Of a DNA stretch of 34,463 bases, positions 16,983 through 24,126 are shown piece after piece; position 1 is the first letter of the stretch, and every line of letters begins with the position of its first letter. Origin of the DNA: an uncultured archaeon (GTDB taxonomy: Archaea > Thermoproteota > Nitrososphaeria > JACIWG01). Position numbers and translations under genes: made by a program. The stretch covers positions 1-34,463 of the forward strand of contig CALHLD010000022.1 of the NCBI GenBank assembly GCA_938034445.1, given 5' to 3'. Under the pieces are notes generated by a model. That model was not told the DNA's origin, did not search any database, and worked only from the letters and a program-made list of their open reading frames with translations.

Positions 16983-17297
16983 CTATCTTTTTTGTCCAAT
17001 AAACTCAAGTAATTTATTTAACTGTTCTAGAACCAAAATTCTATAGAAGCCTTCAATTGACATTACATTACCATAATAATCTTCAGTCTTAACTGAACTC
17101 AAATTAAATATATTTTCCATGTTAGATAGAAAATTTTTTACACTCAAAACATCACCTTCCACAAAGGCTTCACTGCCAGACTCTGTATCTTTTATGTAGA
17201 TTCCCTTTAATCCAAACAATTCTGCAGCCTCAAAAAGTCTGATTTTATACTCTATTTCCTTAGCTTTTACATCATTGATAAAAATTCTTTTTTTCAC
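16983..17297 (-). CDS. Acylphosphatase-like protein lacking catalytic residues, paralogue of the 4.9-5.5 kb protein
   Basis: 104 aa. It aligns along its whole length with the first 105 residues of the acylphosphatase-coiled-coil protein: same start (MKK(K/R)), shared GLKG(F/I)Y and VEGD blocks, and the linker (V/I)E(S/G)FYRxLxLxQL. It differs in two telling ways. The phosphate-binding Arg is Lys (YR to YK) and the catalytic Asn is Asp (AKN to IKD), so ordinary acylphosphatase chemistry is unlikely. The heptad coiled coil is absent. A leaderless promoter box lies upstream. It may be a binding or regulatory partner of its paralogue. Function unknown. Confidence 0.75.
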   Translation of the reverse strand: MKKRIFINDVKAKEIEYKIRLFEAAELFGLKGIYIKDTESGSEAFVEGDVLSVKNFLSNMENIFNLSSVKTEDYYGNVMSIEGFYRILVLEQLNKLLEFIGQKR

Positions 17298-17320
17298 ATC
17301 AAAACGTTAGACTGTTGATT

Positions 17321-17330
17321 ATTTAAAAAT
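17321..17330 (-). promoter_or_regulatory. TATA box of the small acylphosphatase-like gene
   Basis: Reads ATTTTTAAAT on the minus strand, centred about 28 bases before the ATG, consistent with a leaderless mRNA. Confidence 0.45.
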
Positions 17331-17356
17331 TTGTTTCGATTATAAAATTTTTATAA

Positions 17357-18397
17357 ATGTCATTTGAAGGATATATTACTGTGATAGATTTGAGTGAAGG
17401 GATTTTTGTCGCCATTACAGACTCTGACTACCCAGATTTCAGCATTGAGGCAGAAGTTTTAGAAAAAATTGGGGCCAAAGTGGAACGGTACCATTCAAAG
17501 ACAGACGATGATGTTATCAACTTGGCAAGAGATGCTGATGCGCTTCTCAACCAATATGCGCCTATCACTGAAAAGGTTTTCCAGTCACTTGATCGACTTA
17601 AGATTGTAGTAAGATATGGTGTCGGAGTTGATAACATCGATGTTGAAGCCGCCACAAGAGCAGGTGTCCTAGTATGCAATGTAATATACGATATTACGGA
17701 TGTAGCGGATCATACAGTAGCATTGCTTCTTGCATCATGGAGGCGTCTTAAAAACATTGACAACTTTGTTTTTGAAGGAAAATGGGACTGGAAACTTTTA
17801 GGCCCTCTACCTAGATTTTCAGGTTCAACTGTGGGTATAGTAGGCTATGGAAAGATTGGCAAGCTTGTGGCTAAGAGGTTAAAGGGATTTGATGTAAAGG
17901 TTCTTGTTTATGACCCATATGTCAGGGTTGAAGAAATTGTTAAAGAAGGTTTTATTCCGAAAAGTTTTGAGGAGCTTTTGAAAGAATCCGATGCGATAAC
18001 ATTACATGTTCCATTAACGAAAGAAACATATCACCTTTTAAATGAAAGGAGTCTATCAATTATGAAAGATGGTGCGATAGTGGTAAATACGTGTAGGGGG
18101 AAGGTTGTTGATACAAGAGCATTAGTAAATGCAATTAAGAGCGGAAAAATCTCTTATGCTGGCTTAGATGTTCTGGAAGAGGAGCCGCCTTCAAAGGAGC
18201 TTTTAGAGGAATTAAAAAGATGTGGCAACATTATCTTAACACCACATACTGCATGGTACAGTAATAGTTCATTGCATGAGGTAAGGTTTAAGGCTGCATT
18301 GCAAATAGTTCAATTATTTGAAGGTAGAGTGCCAGAATACTTAGTCAATAAAAATGTTTTAGGAAATGCAAGATGCAAAAGTATGTTAAAGGCTTAA
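17357..18397 (+). CDS. D-isomer-specific 2-hydroxyacid dehydrogenase (SerA/CtBP-like)
   Basis: NAD-dependent oxidoreductase for 2-hydroxy/2-keto acids. The nucleotide fold has GYGKIG (163-168) with D186 as NAD selector, and the catalytic triad is R247 (CRGKVVD), E276 (EEEPP) and H297 (PHTAWYS). HTAWYS followed by a helix with R310 resembles the CtBP-like subgroup. It lacks the C-terminal ACT domain of many PGDH enzymes. The start is doubtful: TTTATAAA lies immediately before the ATG, so transcription probably begins downstream and the GTG at 17381 is a likely start (MIDLSEGIFVAITDSDYP). Substrate not determined; a role in sugar-acid metabolism would fit the mannonate dehydratase 0.7 kb downstream. 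Confidence 0.87.
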   Translation: MSFEGYITVIDLSEGIFVAITDSDYPDFSIEAEVLEKIGAKVERYHSKTDDDVINLARDADALLNQYAPITEKVFQSLDRLKIVVRYGVGVDNIDVEAATRAGVLVCNVIYDITDVADHTVALLLASWRRLKNIDNFVFEGKWDWKLLGPLPRFSGSTVGIVGYGKIGKLVAKRLKGFDVKVLVYDPYVRVEEIVKEGFIPKSFEELLKESDAITLHVPLTKETYHLLNERSLSIMKDGAIVVNTCRGKVVDTRALVNAIKSGKISYAGLDVLEEEPPSKELLEELKRCGNIILTPHTAWYSNSSLHEVRFKAALQIVQLFEGRVPEYLVNKNVLGNARCKSMLKA

Positions 18398-18510
18398 GTG
18401 CAAATTTTTCTTTACATAATAATTCGTAGACTCACAATTTTTTGTACGAATATTTTTATAACCGGAATATTTTTAGAGCAAATTAGAATATGCTTTATGG
18501 TTGATGGCTG

Positions 18511-19023
18511 ATGCTTGGCTTAAAATATAGGCGGACTAGGACTCTGATAGAAGTCAACAACATTCTCAATCCCACTCTAAGGACTATTGTAGAATATTAT
18601 AATAGTGGCATGCCAGTAAAGGAGATTGCGAAAAAGCTAGGCTATTCTGTTAACACAATAGAAGCATACCTTTATAAGGCTAGACATCCAGAAAAAGTTA
18701 GAGAAGGAAACTTGAAAAGAATAGAAAAGTTTTGGCAAAAGAATTTTGAGAAAAGGTTCAAACCAAGCCTAACATTCAACATACCTGGCACGGGAAGGAG
18801 AAGCGAGTGCAGAATATGGCTTCTCGAGCTATTTGCAAGCAAAAAGCTGCAAAACAGAAAAATATACTTTAACACACAAGAAGAAAGAATAAATTTCCTA
18901 ACACAACTTTTTATGGGACAGAATATAGAAGGTAGAAGGAAAGCAATACTAACGATGTGGCTCAAAGATAACTTCCTAACACCAGAAGAGATCGAAAAAT
19001 TTTACGGGAGTATAATATCATGA
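18511..19023 (+). CDS. Helix-turn-helix protein of unknown family
   Basis: 170 aa. Residues about 23-62 look like a LuxR/sigma-4-type HTH (IVEYYNSGMPVKEIAKKLG then YSVNTIEAYLYKARHPEKV). The remainder is basic and helical, with a FNIPGTGRRSECRIWLLEL segment and an E/K-rich C terminus (LTPEEIEKFYGSIIS); I do not recognise that domain. An in-frame stop nine bases upstream limits the start to this ATG or a later codon. It is followed on the same strand by the mannonate dehydratase gene and could regulate it, but there is a separate promoter-like region between them. Confidence 0.6.
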   Translation: MLGLKYRRTRTLIEVNNILNPTLRTIVEYYNSGMPVKEIAKKLGYSVNTIEAYLYKARHPEKVREGNLKRIEKFWQKNFEKRFKPSLTFNIPGTGRRSECRIWLLELFASKKLQNRKIYFNTQEERINFLTQLFMGQNIEGRRKAILTMWLKDNFLTPEEIEKFYGSIIS

Positions 19024-19101
19024 AATAATCTTATTCAGTTTCCATTAAAGATTAAAATATTTATATAAAATTGTATATAATCATTATATTGTGAATATTA
19101 A

Positions 19102-20139
19102 ATGGTTAGAATGAGATTTGCTGAAATCTTACCTTTTGGAGACATATATGATACAAAAAACTTGATTCTCATGAAACAGCTTGGATGTACGGACGTTATA
19201 GGCCACGGTCCGCCAACACCTCAAAATTCTGAAGTCTGGGAATACGGTGACCTTATACAAATAAAGAGACATGTTGAAAGGCATGATCTAAAACTTGAAG
19301 TTTTGGAAGACGGTCCTCCAATGCAGAAGATAATTTATAATCTTCCAGGTAAAGAGGAACAGCTTGAATCATTCTGTAAATCTTTAGAAAACATAGGAAA
19401 GGCTGGGATAAAGGTGATAAAGCCACAGCATATGCCTCCTGTACCGAACATGATATGGAGGACAGAAATAGATAAGGTAACAAGAGGTGGTGCAACGTCT
19501 ACGGCATTTGATTACGAGCTTGTAAAGGACATTCCTCCAACAGTAAAGTTTGGTTCATATAAAGAAGAGGATGTTTGGAAAAACCTTGAATATTTTTTAA
19601 AGAATGTTGTGCCTGTAGCCGAAGCATCTAATGTGATAATAACATTTCATCCAGACGACCCACCAATATCTCCCATACAAGGTTTCCCAAGAATTTTAAG
19701 AAGTGTAGAAGCATTTGATAAATTATTTGAGCTAGTTCCAAGTAAGAATGTAGGAATGTGTTTTTGTCAAGGCTGTTTTGCAGAAATGGGTGTAGACGTT
19801 CCTAGTGCAATAAGATATTTTGGTAAAAAGGGGAAAATATTTTTTGCACACTTCAGAAATGTTAAAGGAACCGTATACACGCCAGGTGGTTTTCAAGAAA
19901 TTTTTCACGATGACCCATCAGGTAATGTAGACATGTTTGAAGCAATGATAGCATATTATGAGATAGGGTTTGAGGGGCCGATGAGACCTGACCATGCGCC
20001 TAAAACGATAGCTGATGAAGTGTTTGGGGGAAAACCAGGATACTATATGATAGGAAAGATCTTGGCATTAGGTTACATGAAAGGCCTAGCAGAAAGTATA
20101 GAAAAAATTTTCTATTCACAGCAAAAATCTAGTATATAA
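19102..20139 (+). CDS. uxuA: Mannonate dehydratase
   Basis: TIM-barrel enzyme converting D-mannonate to 2-keto-3-deoxygluconate in hexuronate breakdown. The metal ligands match the UxuA pattern in order and spacing: H183 (FHPDDPP), C222 (CFCQGC), H250 (FAHFRNV) and D297 (RPDHAPK). Other family blocks: FGDIYDTKN near the N terminus and FHDDPSGNVDM (269-279). Length 345 aa is normal. The upstream region has TTTATATAAA. With the 2-hydroxyacid dehydrogenase and the sugar importer it suggests use of plant-type or polysaccharide-derived sugars, though the genes are not in one operon. Confidence 0.9.
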   Translation: MVRMRFAEILPFGDIYDTKNLILMKQLGCTDVIGHGPPTPQNSEVWEYGDLIQIKRHVERHDLKLEVLEDGPPMQKIIYNLPGKEEQLESFCKSLENIGKAGIKVIKPQHMPPVPNMIWRTEIDKVTRGGATSTAFDYELVKDIPPTVKFGSYKEEDVWKNLEYFLKNVVPVAEASNVIITFHPDDPPISPIQGFPRILRSVEAFDKLFELVPSKNVGMCFCQGCFAEMGVDVPSAIRYFGKKGKIFFAHFRNVKGTVYTPGGFQEIFHDDPSGNVDMFEAMIAYYEIGFEGPMRPDHAPKTIADEVFGGKPGYYMIGKILALGYMKGLAESIEKIFYSQQKSSI

Positions 20140-20183
20140 TCCACTTTTCTAAGATAGGTGAACTTAAATAGGTGGTTACTATA

Positions 20184-20624
20184 ATGTCAAATTACGGAAC
20201 ACACGCTTTAGATGGTGAAATAATGCAAAGAGAAAAATTGAATATGTTAAAAAGAATTTTGGAGGATGAGAAGGAGGTTCAAGTAGCCTACCTTTTCGGT
20301 TCATATGCGAGGAAAGTTAATATTTTAAAGAGTGATGTAGACATCGCTATTCTACTTTCTGAAGTTCCTAAAAAGCTTCTTGACTACAGTTTATACTTAA
20401 TTAACAGACTGTCAGAAATAGTTGGCGACAATCTTGATTTAGTAATACTTAACATTGCCCCTCCTATGCTTACATATCAAGTAATAAAGTATGGTAGGGT
20501 TATCTTTTCGAGAAGTGAACGTGTGAGAATAATGTTTGAAGTAAAGGCTTTAAAGGAATATTTGGATTTATGCAGAGTTTTAGAGAGGTATGATAAATGT
20601 TTAGTGGATCAGCTTCTAGCATAG
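20184..20624 (+). CDS. mntA: MNT-type nucleotidyltransferase, antitoxin of a MNT/HEPN pair
   Basis: Minimal nucleotidyltransferase that in MntA-HepT systems neutralises the toxin by AMPylating it. The active site has G39-S40, D51-x-D53 (SDVDIAILL) and a third acidic residue near D85. I chose the ATG at 20184 because GGTGG lies eight bases upstream; a GTG at 20172 overlaps this site and would add four residues. The gene overlaps the HEPN gene by 28 bases, the usual tight arrangement of such modules. Confidence 0.85.
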   Translation: MSNYGTHALDGEIMQREKLNMLKRILEDEKEVQVAYLFGSYARKVNILKSDVDIAILLSEVPKKLLDYSLYLINRLSEIVGDNLDLVILNIAPPMLTYQVIKYGRVIFSRSERVRIMFEVKALKEYLDLCRVLERYDKCLVDQLLA

Positions 20625-21046
20625 ATAGGGCTCTAATCTTATCTAAACTTGATAGACTCAGACAATATCTAAGGTATTTAAAAGAGCTTCAGAAAAGTTC
20701 TTTAGAGGATTTTATAAAAGACTTTAAATTAAGCGGTGCAACAGAAAGATATCTTCAGTTAGCTATTGAAAATATAGTAGATATAGGTAACGAAATAATC
20801 TCGTCCCTTCAACTTAGGAGACCTGAGCGCTATAGGGATATCCCCTACATATTATCTGAATCGAATATTATATCGAAAACTTTTGCTGAAACAATCGCAT
20901 CAATGATAGGTTTCAGAAACTTGCTCGTGCACAATTATGCCTCAATAAACTTAAACCTTGTTTACGAATTCTTACAGACAAGACTAGCAGACTTTGAAAT
21001 ATTCATAAAATATATTGTTAAATGGCTTGAAGGAAGGAACACTTAA
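20597..21046 (+). CDS. hepT: HEPN (DUF86/HepT-like) ribonuclease toxin
   Basis: Helical RNase of the HEPN superfamily. The catalytic motif R107-x4-H112-x-Y114 (RNLLVHNY) is intact, and Y114 is the position that MntA AMPylates in studied systems. Hydrophobic helices with the DUF86 pattern (YLQLAIENIVDIGNEIIS at 52-69) are present. It probably cleaves RNA when released from its antitoxin. The reading frame starts inside the last codons of the MNT gene, giving coupled translation. Confidence 0.87.
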   Translation: MFSGSASSIDRALILSKLDRLRQYLRYLKELQKSSLEDFIKDFKLSGATERYLQLAIENIVDIGNEIISSLQLRRPERYRDIPYILSESNIISKTFAETIASMIGFRNLLVHNYASINLNLVYEFLQTRLADFEIFIKYIVKWLEGRNT

Positions 21047-21307
21047 TTAACAATATAGTATACTATGTATTAAGGGTCAGAAAAACTTCATCCATTTTTA
21101 CAACCTCATTTGTCTAAAGCCTCACTTCTCACTGGTTTCATCTAATGTTTTGAAATCCTTTTATCGTCTTCTAATTCGATTTTGGCTTCACTTGTTATCA
21201 TGGAATTCGCTTTAGTTTATGTTAACTTTCTTCATAAGCTATTTTAATTTTGGAGCCTCTACAGAAATATAAACTGTTAAGTTCATAGTTTACTTGCCAT
21301 ACAAAAA
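21047..21307. other. Intergenic stretch without a gene
   Basis: Pyrimidine-rich plus strand after the toxin gene. I see no reading frame with codon-like pattern, no tRNA-like fold and no repeat until the palindrome that begins at the right end. Confidence 0.4.
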
Positions 21308-21330
21308 CTTTTATAACATTGTTATAAAAG
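21308..21330. promoter_or_regulatory. Operator-like palindrome, site 1 (upstream of the ThiF-like gene)
   Basis: Perfect inverted repeat of 11 bases around one central base. The half-site is CTTTTATAACA, core AACATTGTT. It contains TATA-like sequence on both strands, so a bound protein should block the promoter. It is the most complete copy of the element found seven times between 21.3 and 34 kb. Confidence 0.75.
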
Positions 21331-21341
21331 TATGTTGGGTG

Positions 21342-22415
21342 ATGTACTTGTTATCATTAGATAATGAATTGAATGATGAAGAATTAGAAAGGTACTCTCG
21401 TCAGATAATCTTAAAGTATATTGGCTATAGTGGTCAGCTAAAGCTTAAACGGGCAAGAGCATGTATTGTTGGATTGGGTGGTTTAGGCTCAATTCTTGCC
21501 CTGCAGCTTACTGCTATGGGCTTTGGATACATAAGACTTGTTGACAGGGATGTCGTGGAAAGATCAAATCTTCATAGGCAGGTTATCTATGATGTGGATT
21601 CTATGGGCCTTTCAAAAGCTGAAGTTGCTTATGAGAAACTGAGAAAGTTGAATCCTAACGTGGAATTGGAGCCCTTTCCTATTTCAGTAAACGATTTGAC
21701 GGCTGAAGAAGTTGTTAAAGGTGTTGATTTTGTTGTAGACGGTTTTGATAGGATATCACCGAGATATGCCGTAAACAGAGCATGTATAAAACTTGGTATT
21801 CCTTATATATTTGGGGCTGCGTTGGAAACCTACGGAAACGTGTCTACTATAATACCAGGAAAGACGCCCTGCCTTGAATGCATTTTTCCAAGTTTAGATG
21901 ATCGTAGACTACCTACTTGTTCAACGGTAGGGGTTCATCCTTCACTACTTTCTGTGATAGCTAGTATAGAGGCTTCTGAGGCCGTAAACTTAGTGTTAGG
22001 CCGTCCTAGGTTAGCGGGTAAGCTCCTATATTTTGATCTAGCTGAGTTAACCACAGTTGAAGTAAATGTCCCAAGAGCAAGTGATTGTCCTGTATGCAGT
22101 AATAAGGCTATGATTAAAAGATATTTTGATGAAGTTTTGGTTGAAGAGGTTTGTGGTAGGATGGGTTTACCAACACATATTGTTTCTCCAACCAAAATCA
22201 TGAATTTAGACATGGATCATATTAGGGAGCATTTAGTTAGATTAGGTCTAAAAGTAAATAGTGTGGGGAGGCTGGGTATAACATTTGATTTCCAAAACTT
22301 TACCATAAGTATTCTAAAAAGTGGTGTAGTAATAATTGTGGGAGCACGGAATACTACTGATGCAAAAAGTTTGTATAATGAAATCAAAAGTATGCTGTTA
22401 ATGGACCGTGCATAA
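21342..22415 (+). CDS. ThiF/MoeB/HesA-type E1-like adenylyltransferase
   Basis: Activates the C terminus of a ubiquitin-like sulfur carrier (ThiS, MoaD or SAMP-like) by adenylation, the first step of sulfur transfer for thiamine, molybdopterin or tRNA thiolation. Nucleotide loop GLGGLGS at 44-50, zinc ligands C177/C180 and C249/C252, and a candidate catalytic Cys193 (PTCSTVG). An extra domain of about 95 residues follows the zinc site. The frame is open further upstream, but that would place the palindrome and promoter inside the gene. The real start is the ATG here or a TTG two codons on, preceded by GGGTGAT. It lies 23-35 bases ahead of thiI, a likely functional partner. Confidence 0.87.
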   Translation: MYLLSLDNELNDEELERYSRQIILKYIGYSGQLKLKRARACIVGLGGLGSILALQLTAMGFGYIRLVDRDVVERSNLHRQVIYDVDSMGLSKAEVAYEKLRKLNPNVELEPFPISVNDLTAEEVVKGVDFVVDGFDRISPRYAVNRACIKLGIPYIFGAALETYGNVSTIIPGKTPCLECIFPSLDDRRLPTCSTVGVHPSLLSVIASIEASEAVNLVLGRPRLAGKLLYFDLAELTTVEVNVPRASDCPVCSNKAMIKRYFDEVLVEEVCGRMGLPTHIVSPTKIMNLDMDHIREHLVRLGLKVNSVGRLGITFDFQNFTISILKSGVVIIVGARNTTDAKSLYNEIKSMLLMDRA

Positions 22416-22450
22416 ACTCTATTTAAAGAAGTTTAGTTTTGTTAGAAGAT

Positions 22451-23617
22451 ATGGATTTTGATGCAATAGTCATTCATTATGGTGAGATAGGTTTAAAAGG
22501 AAAAAATAGGGTTGGTTTCGAAAAAATTCTCATTAGGAACATAAAAAATTTGTTAGACAATTTTGGAACCTCCGTATACAGGAGATATGGTAGAATTATT
22601 TGTAGGCCAACACTAAAACAGGAAACAATTATCAAAGAGGCTTTAAAGGTAGTGCCTGGAATACAATACTTTGCTTTCGCTATCTCATCAGACCTTTCTT
22701 TAGATAGAATTCAAGAATCCGCTATAAAACTTTTGAGCGAAAAAGAGTTTACAACTTTTAAGGTTGAAGCTAGAAGGTCAAACAAAAATTTTCCATTAAA
22801 TTCATTTGAAATAAACAATAGACTTGGTGCCTCCATAGCTAGAATATTAAATAAAAGGGTGTCAATGAAACCTGATATAAAATTGTATGTTGAAGTTTGT
22901 GAGAAAGAAGCTTTCCTTTATACAGAAAAGTGTGAAAGTTTAGGTGGTCTGCCTGTGGGCTCATCTGGAAAGGTTGTATCTCTCATCTCAGGTGGCATAG
23001 ATAGTCCTGTAGCCTCGTTTCTTATGATGAAGAGGGGGTGTAATGTAGTGTTTGTACACTTTTATAATAGAATAATAAATTCTGACACAGCTGTTTCTAA
23101 ACTAGAAAAAATTGTCAACGTTTTGACAAGGTTTCAGCTAGAATCGAAGCTTTATTTGATCCCTTTTGAAAAACTCCAACTAGAGGTAGTTAAAAATGTT
23201 CCATCAAAATATAGAATGATCATTTACAGGAGGGCTATGGACAGGGTGGCTAACGCGGTCGCTCGAAGAGAGAATGCGAAGGCACTTGTGACAGGAGATA
23301 ACCTTGGGCAGGTCGCATCACAGACCCTAGAAAATTTAAGCGTAATACATAAGGTTTCAGAGGTACAGGTGTTTATGCCGTTGATAGGATTAGATAAGCT
23401 TGAAATCATCAGTATTGCAAAAAAGATTGGAAGCTACGAGTATTCAATACTACCATATCAAGACTGTTGTTCTTTTATGCTGTCTCCACATCCTGCGCTA
23501 AGAGTGACCCTTGAGGAGGTTGAAAAATTGGAGGCTGGTATAAAGTTTGATTCTGAAGAATGTTTGGAAAAGTCAAGGATTGTTGAATTCAAATATAAGC
23601 CATGCCCCTCTACTTAA
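22451..23617 (+). CDS. thiI: tRNA sulfurtransferase ThiI (4-thiouridine synthase)
   Basis: Adenylates U8 of tRNA and inserts sulfur. An N-terminal ferredoxin-like/THUMP region (about residues 1-165) is followed by the PP-loop ATPase domain with SGGIDSPVAS. No rhodanese domain is present, as usual in archaea, so sulfur must come from another donor. A C-rich QDCCSFML segment and a final CPST end the protein. I prefer the ATG at 22451 because TATTTAAAG lies about 25 bases upstream; a TTG four codons earlier is possible. It follows the ThiF-like gene closely. It converges with the YHS gene, whose stop is six bases away. Confidence 0.9.
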   Translation: MDFDAIVIHYGEIGLKGKNRVGFEKILIRNIKNLLDNFGTSVYRRYGRIICRPTLKQETIIKEALKVVPGIQYFAFAISSDLSLDRIQESAIKLLSEKEFTTFKVEARRSNKNFPLNSFEINNRLGASIARILNKRVSMKPDIKLYVEVCEKEAFLYTEKCESLGGLPVGSSGKVVSLISGGIDSPVASFLMMKRGCNVVFVHFYNRIINSDTAVSKLEKIVNVLTRFQLESKLYLIPFEKLQLEVVKNVPSKYRMIIYRRAMDRVANAVARRENAKALVTGDNLGQVASQTLENLSVIHKVSEVQVFMPLIGLDKLEIISIAKKIGSYEYSILPYQDCCSFMLSPHPALRVTLEEVEKLEAGIKFDSEECLEKSRIVEFKYKPCPST

Positions 23618-23623
23618 TAAAAT

Positions 23624-23797
23624 TTAGCAACAGCACATATGATGTTTATGTTCCTTTGCCAAATATTTTGAAGGATTTTGTTGAAAGGCTTTTTGGCAGC
23701 TTTCAGAGCAGAAATAATATGTCTCACCCCCATATTCTATCTTATAGTTTGTCTTTTTAGGGTCAACATCCATATTGCAGACGACATCTTTTACCAT
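23624..23797 (-). CDS. Small YHS-domain metal-binding protein with a His/Cys tail
   Basis: 57 aa. YHS pattern: VCNM (first Cys C7), then YYFCSESCQKAF, which gives a CxxxC pair. The C terminus is HKHHMCCC, a strong soft-metal ligand cluster. It probably binds Cu(I) or a similar metal in the cytoplasm, alongside the HMA protein and the copper ATPase divergent from it. Start chosen at the Met before KDVVCNMD because GAGGGGTG lies just upstream and because a longer frame would run through the two operator-like sites. Confidence 0.8.
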   Translation of the reverse strand: MVKDVVCNMDVDPKKTNYKIEYGGETYYFCSESCQKAFQQNPSKYLAKEHKHHMCCC

Positions 23798-23820
23798 ATC
23801 TTTCACACCCCTCTTATTAG

Positions 23821-23835
23821 TTAACGGTGTTATAA
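23821..23835. promoter_or_regulatory. Operator-like palindrome, site 2 (YHS side)
   Basis: TTAACGGTGTTATAA, core AACGGTGTT with one departure from AACANTGTT. It lies 24 bases upstream of the YHS start codon. Centre-to-centre distance to the next site is 35 bases. Confidence 0.55.
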
Positions 23836-23855
23836 ATGTTTTACTAAAAGTAAAT

Positions 23856-23870
23856 ATAACAGTGTTAAAG
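23856..23870. promoter_or_regulatory. Operator-like palindrome, site 3 (HMA-CopA side)
   Basis: ATAACAGTGTTAAAG with a perfect AACANTGTT core. It is only eight bases upstream of the ATG of the HMA protein, at the expected transcription start. With site 2 it covers the divergent promoter region of the copper genes. Confidence 0.65.
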
Positions 23871-23877
23871 TACCTAT

Positions 23878-24117
23878 ATGGTGCCAATGTCTTTAGAAGG
23901 TTTAAAGCACAAAACAATATTTCTCGAAGGACCATTATGCTATTCTTGTATTAAGCGTTTGATAGAAAATGTTAAATTGATTGAAAATGTTGTAGACGCT
24001 AAAGTTAATATTGTTGCAAGCATACTAATAATTTACTTCAACGATAATATCAATTTAGAGAAGGTTAAGAATGTTATTGAAATGTCTGGTTTTAAAATTA
24101 CTGTTTTAAGAGGTTGA
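23878..24117 (+). CDS. HMA-domain copper chaperone-like protein
   Basis: 79 aa with the ferredoxin-like HMA pattern: LCYSCIKRLIENV (CxxC on the first loop/helix), the middle ENVVDAKVNIVASILIIYF strand pair and a final VKNVIEMSGFKI helix. It should carry Cu(I) to the P-type ATPase encoded ten bases downstream, which itself lacks an HMA domain. The metal loop CYSC differs from the common MxCxxC. An internal Met at codon 4 is an alternative start. Confidence 0.8.
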   Translation: MVPMSLEGLKHKTIFLEGPLCYSCIKRLIENVKLIENVVDAKVNIVASILIIYFNDNINLEKVKNVIEMSGFKITVLRG

Positions 24118-24126
24118 AATTGTAGG

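Noticed and set aside
21047-21307. Possible tRNA or small RNA gene in the gap before the ThiF-like gene
   Set aside because: No T-loop GTTCRANYC-type element, no acceptor-stem pairing and no stable fold seen by eye.
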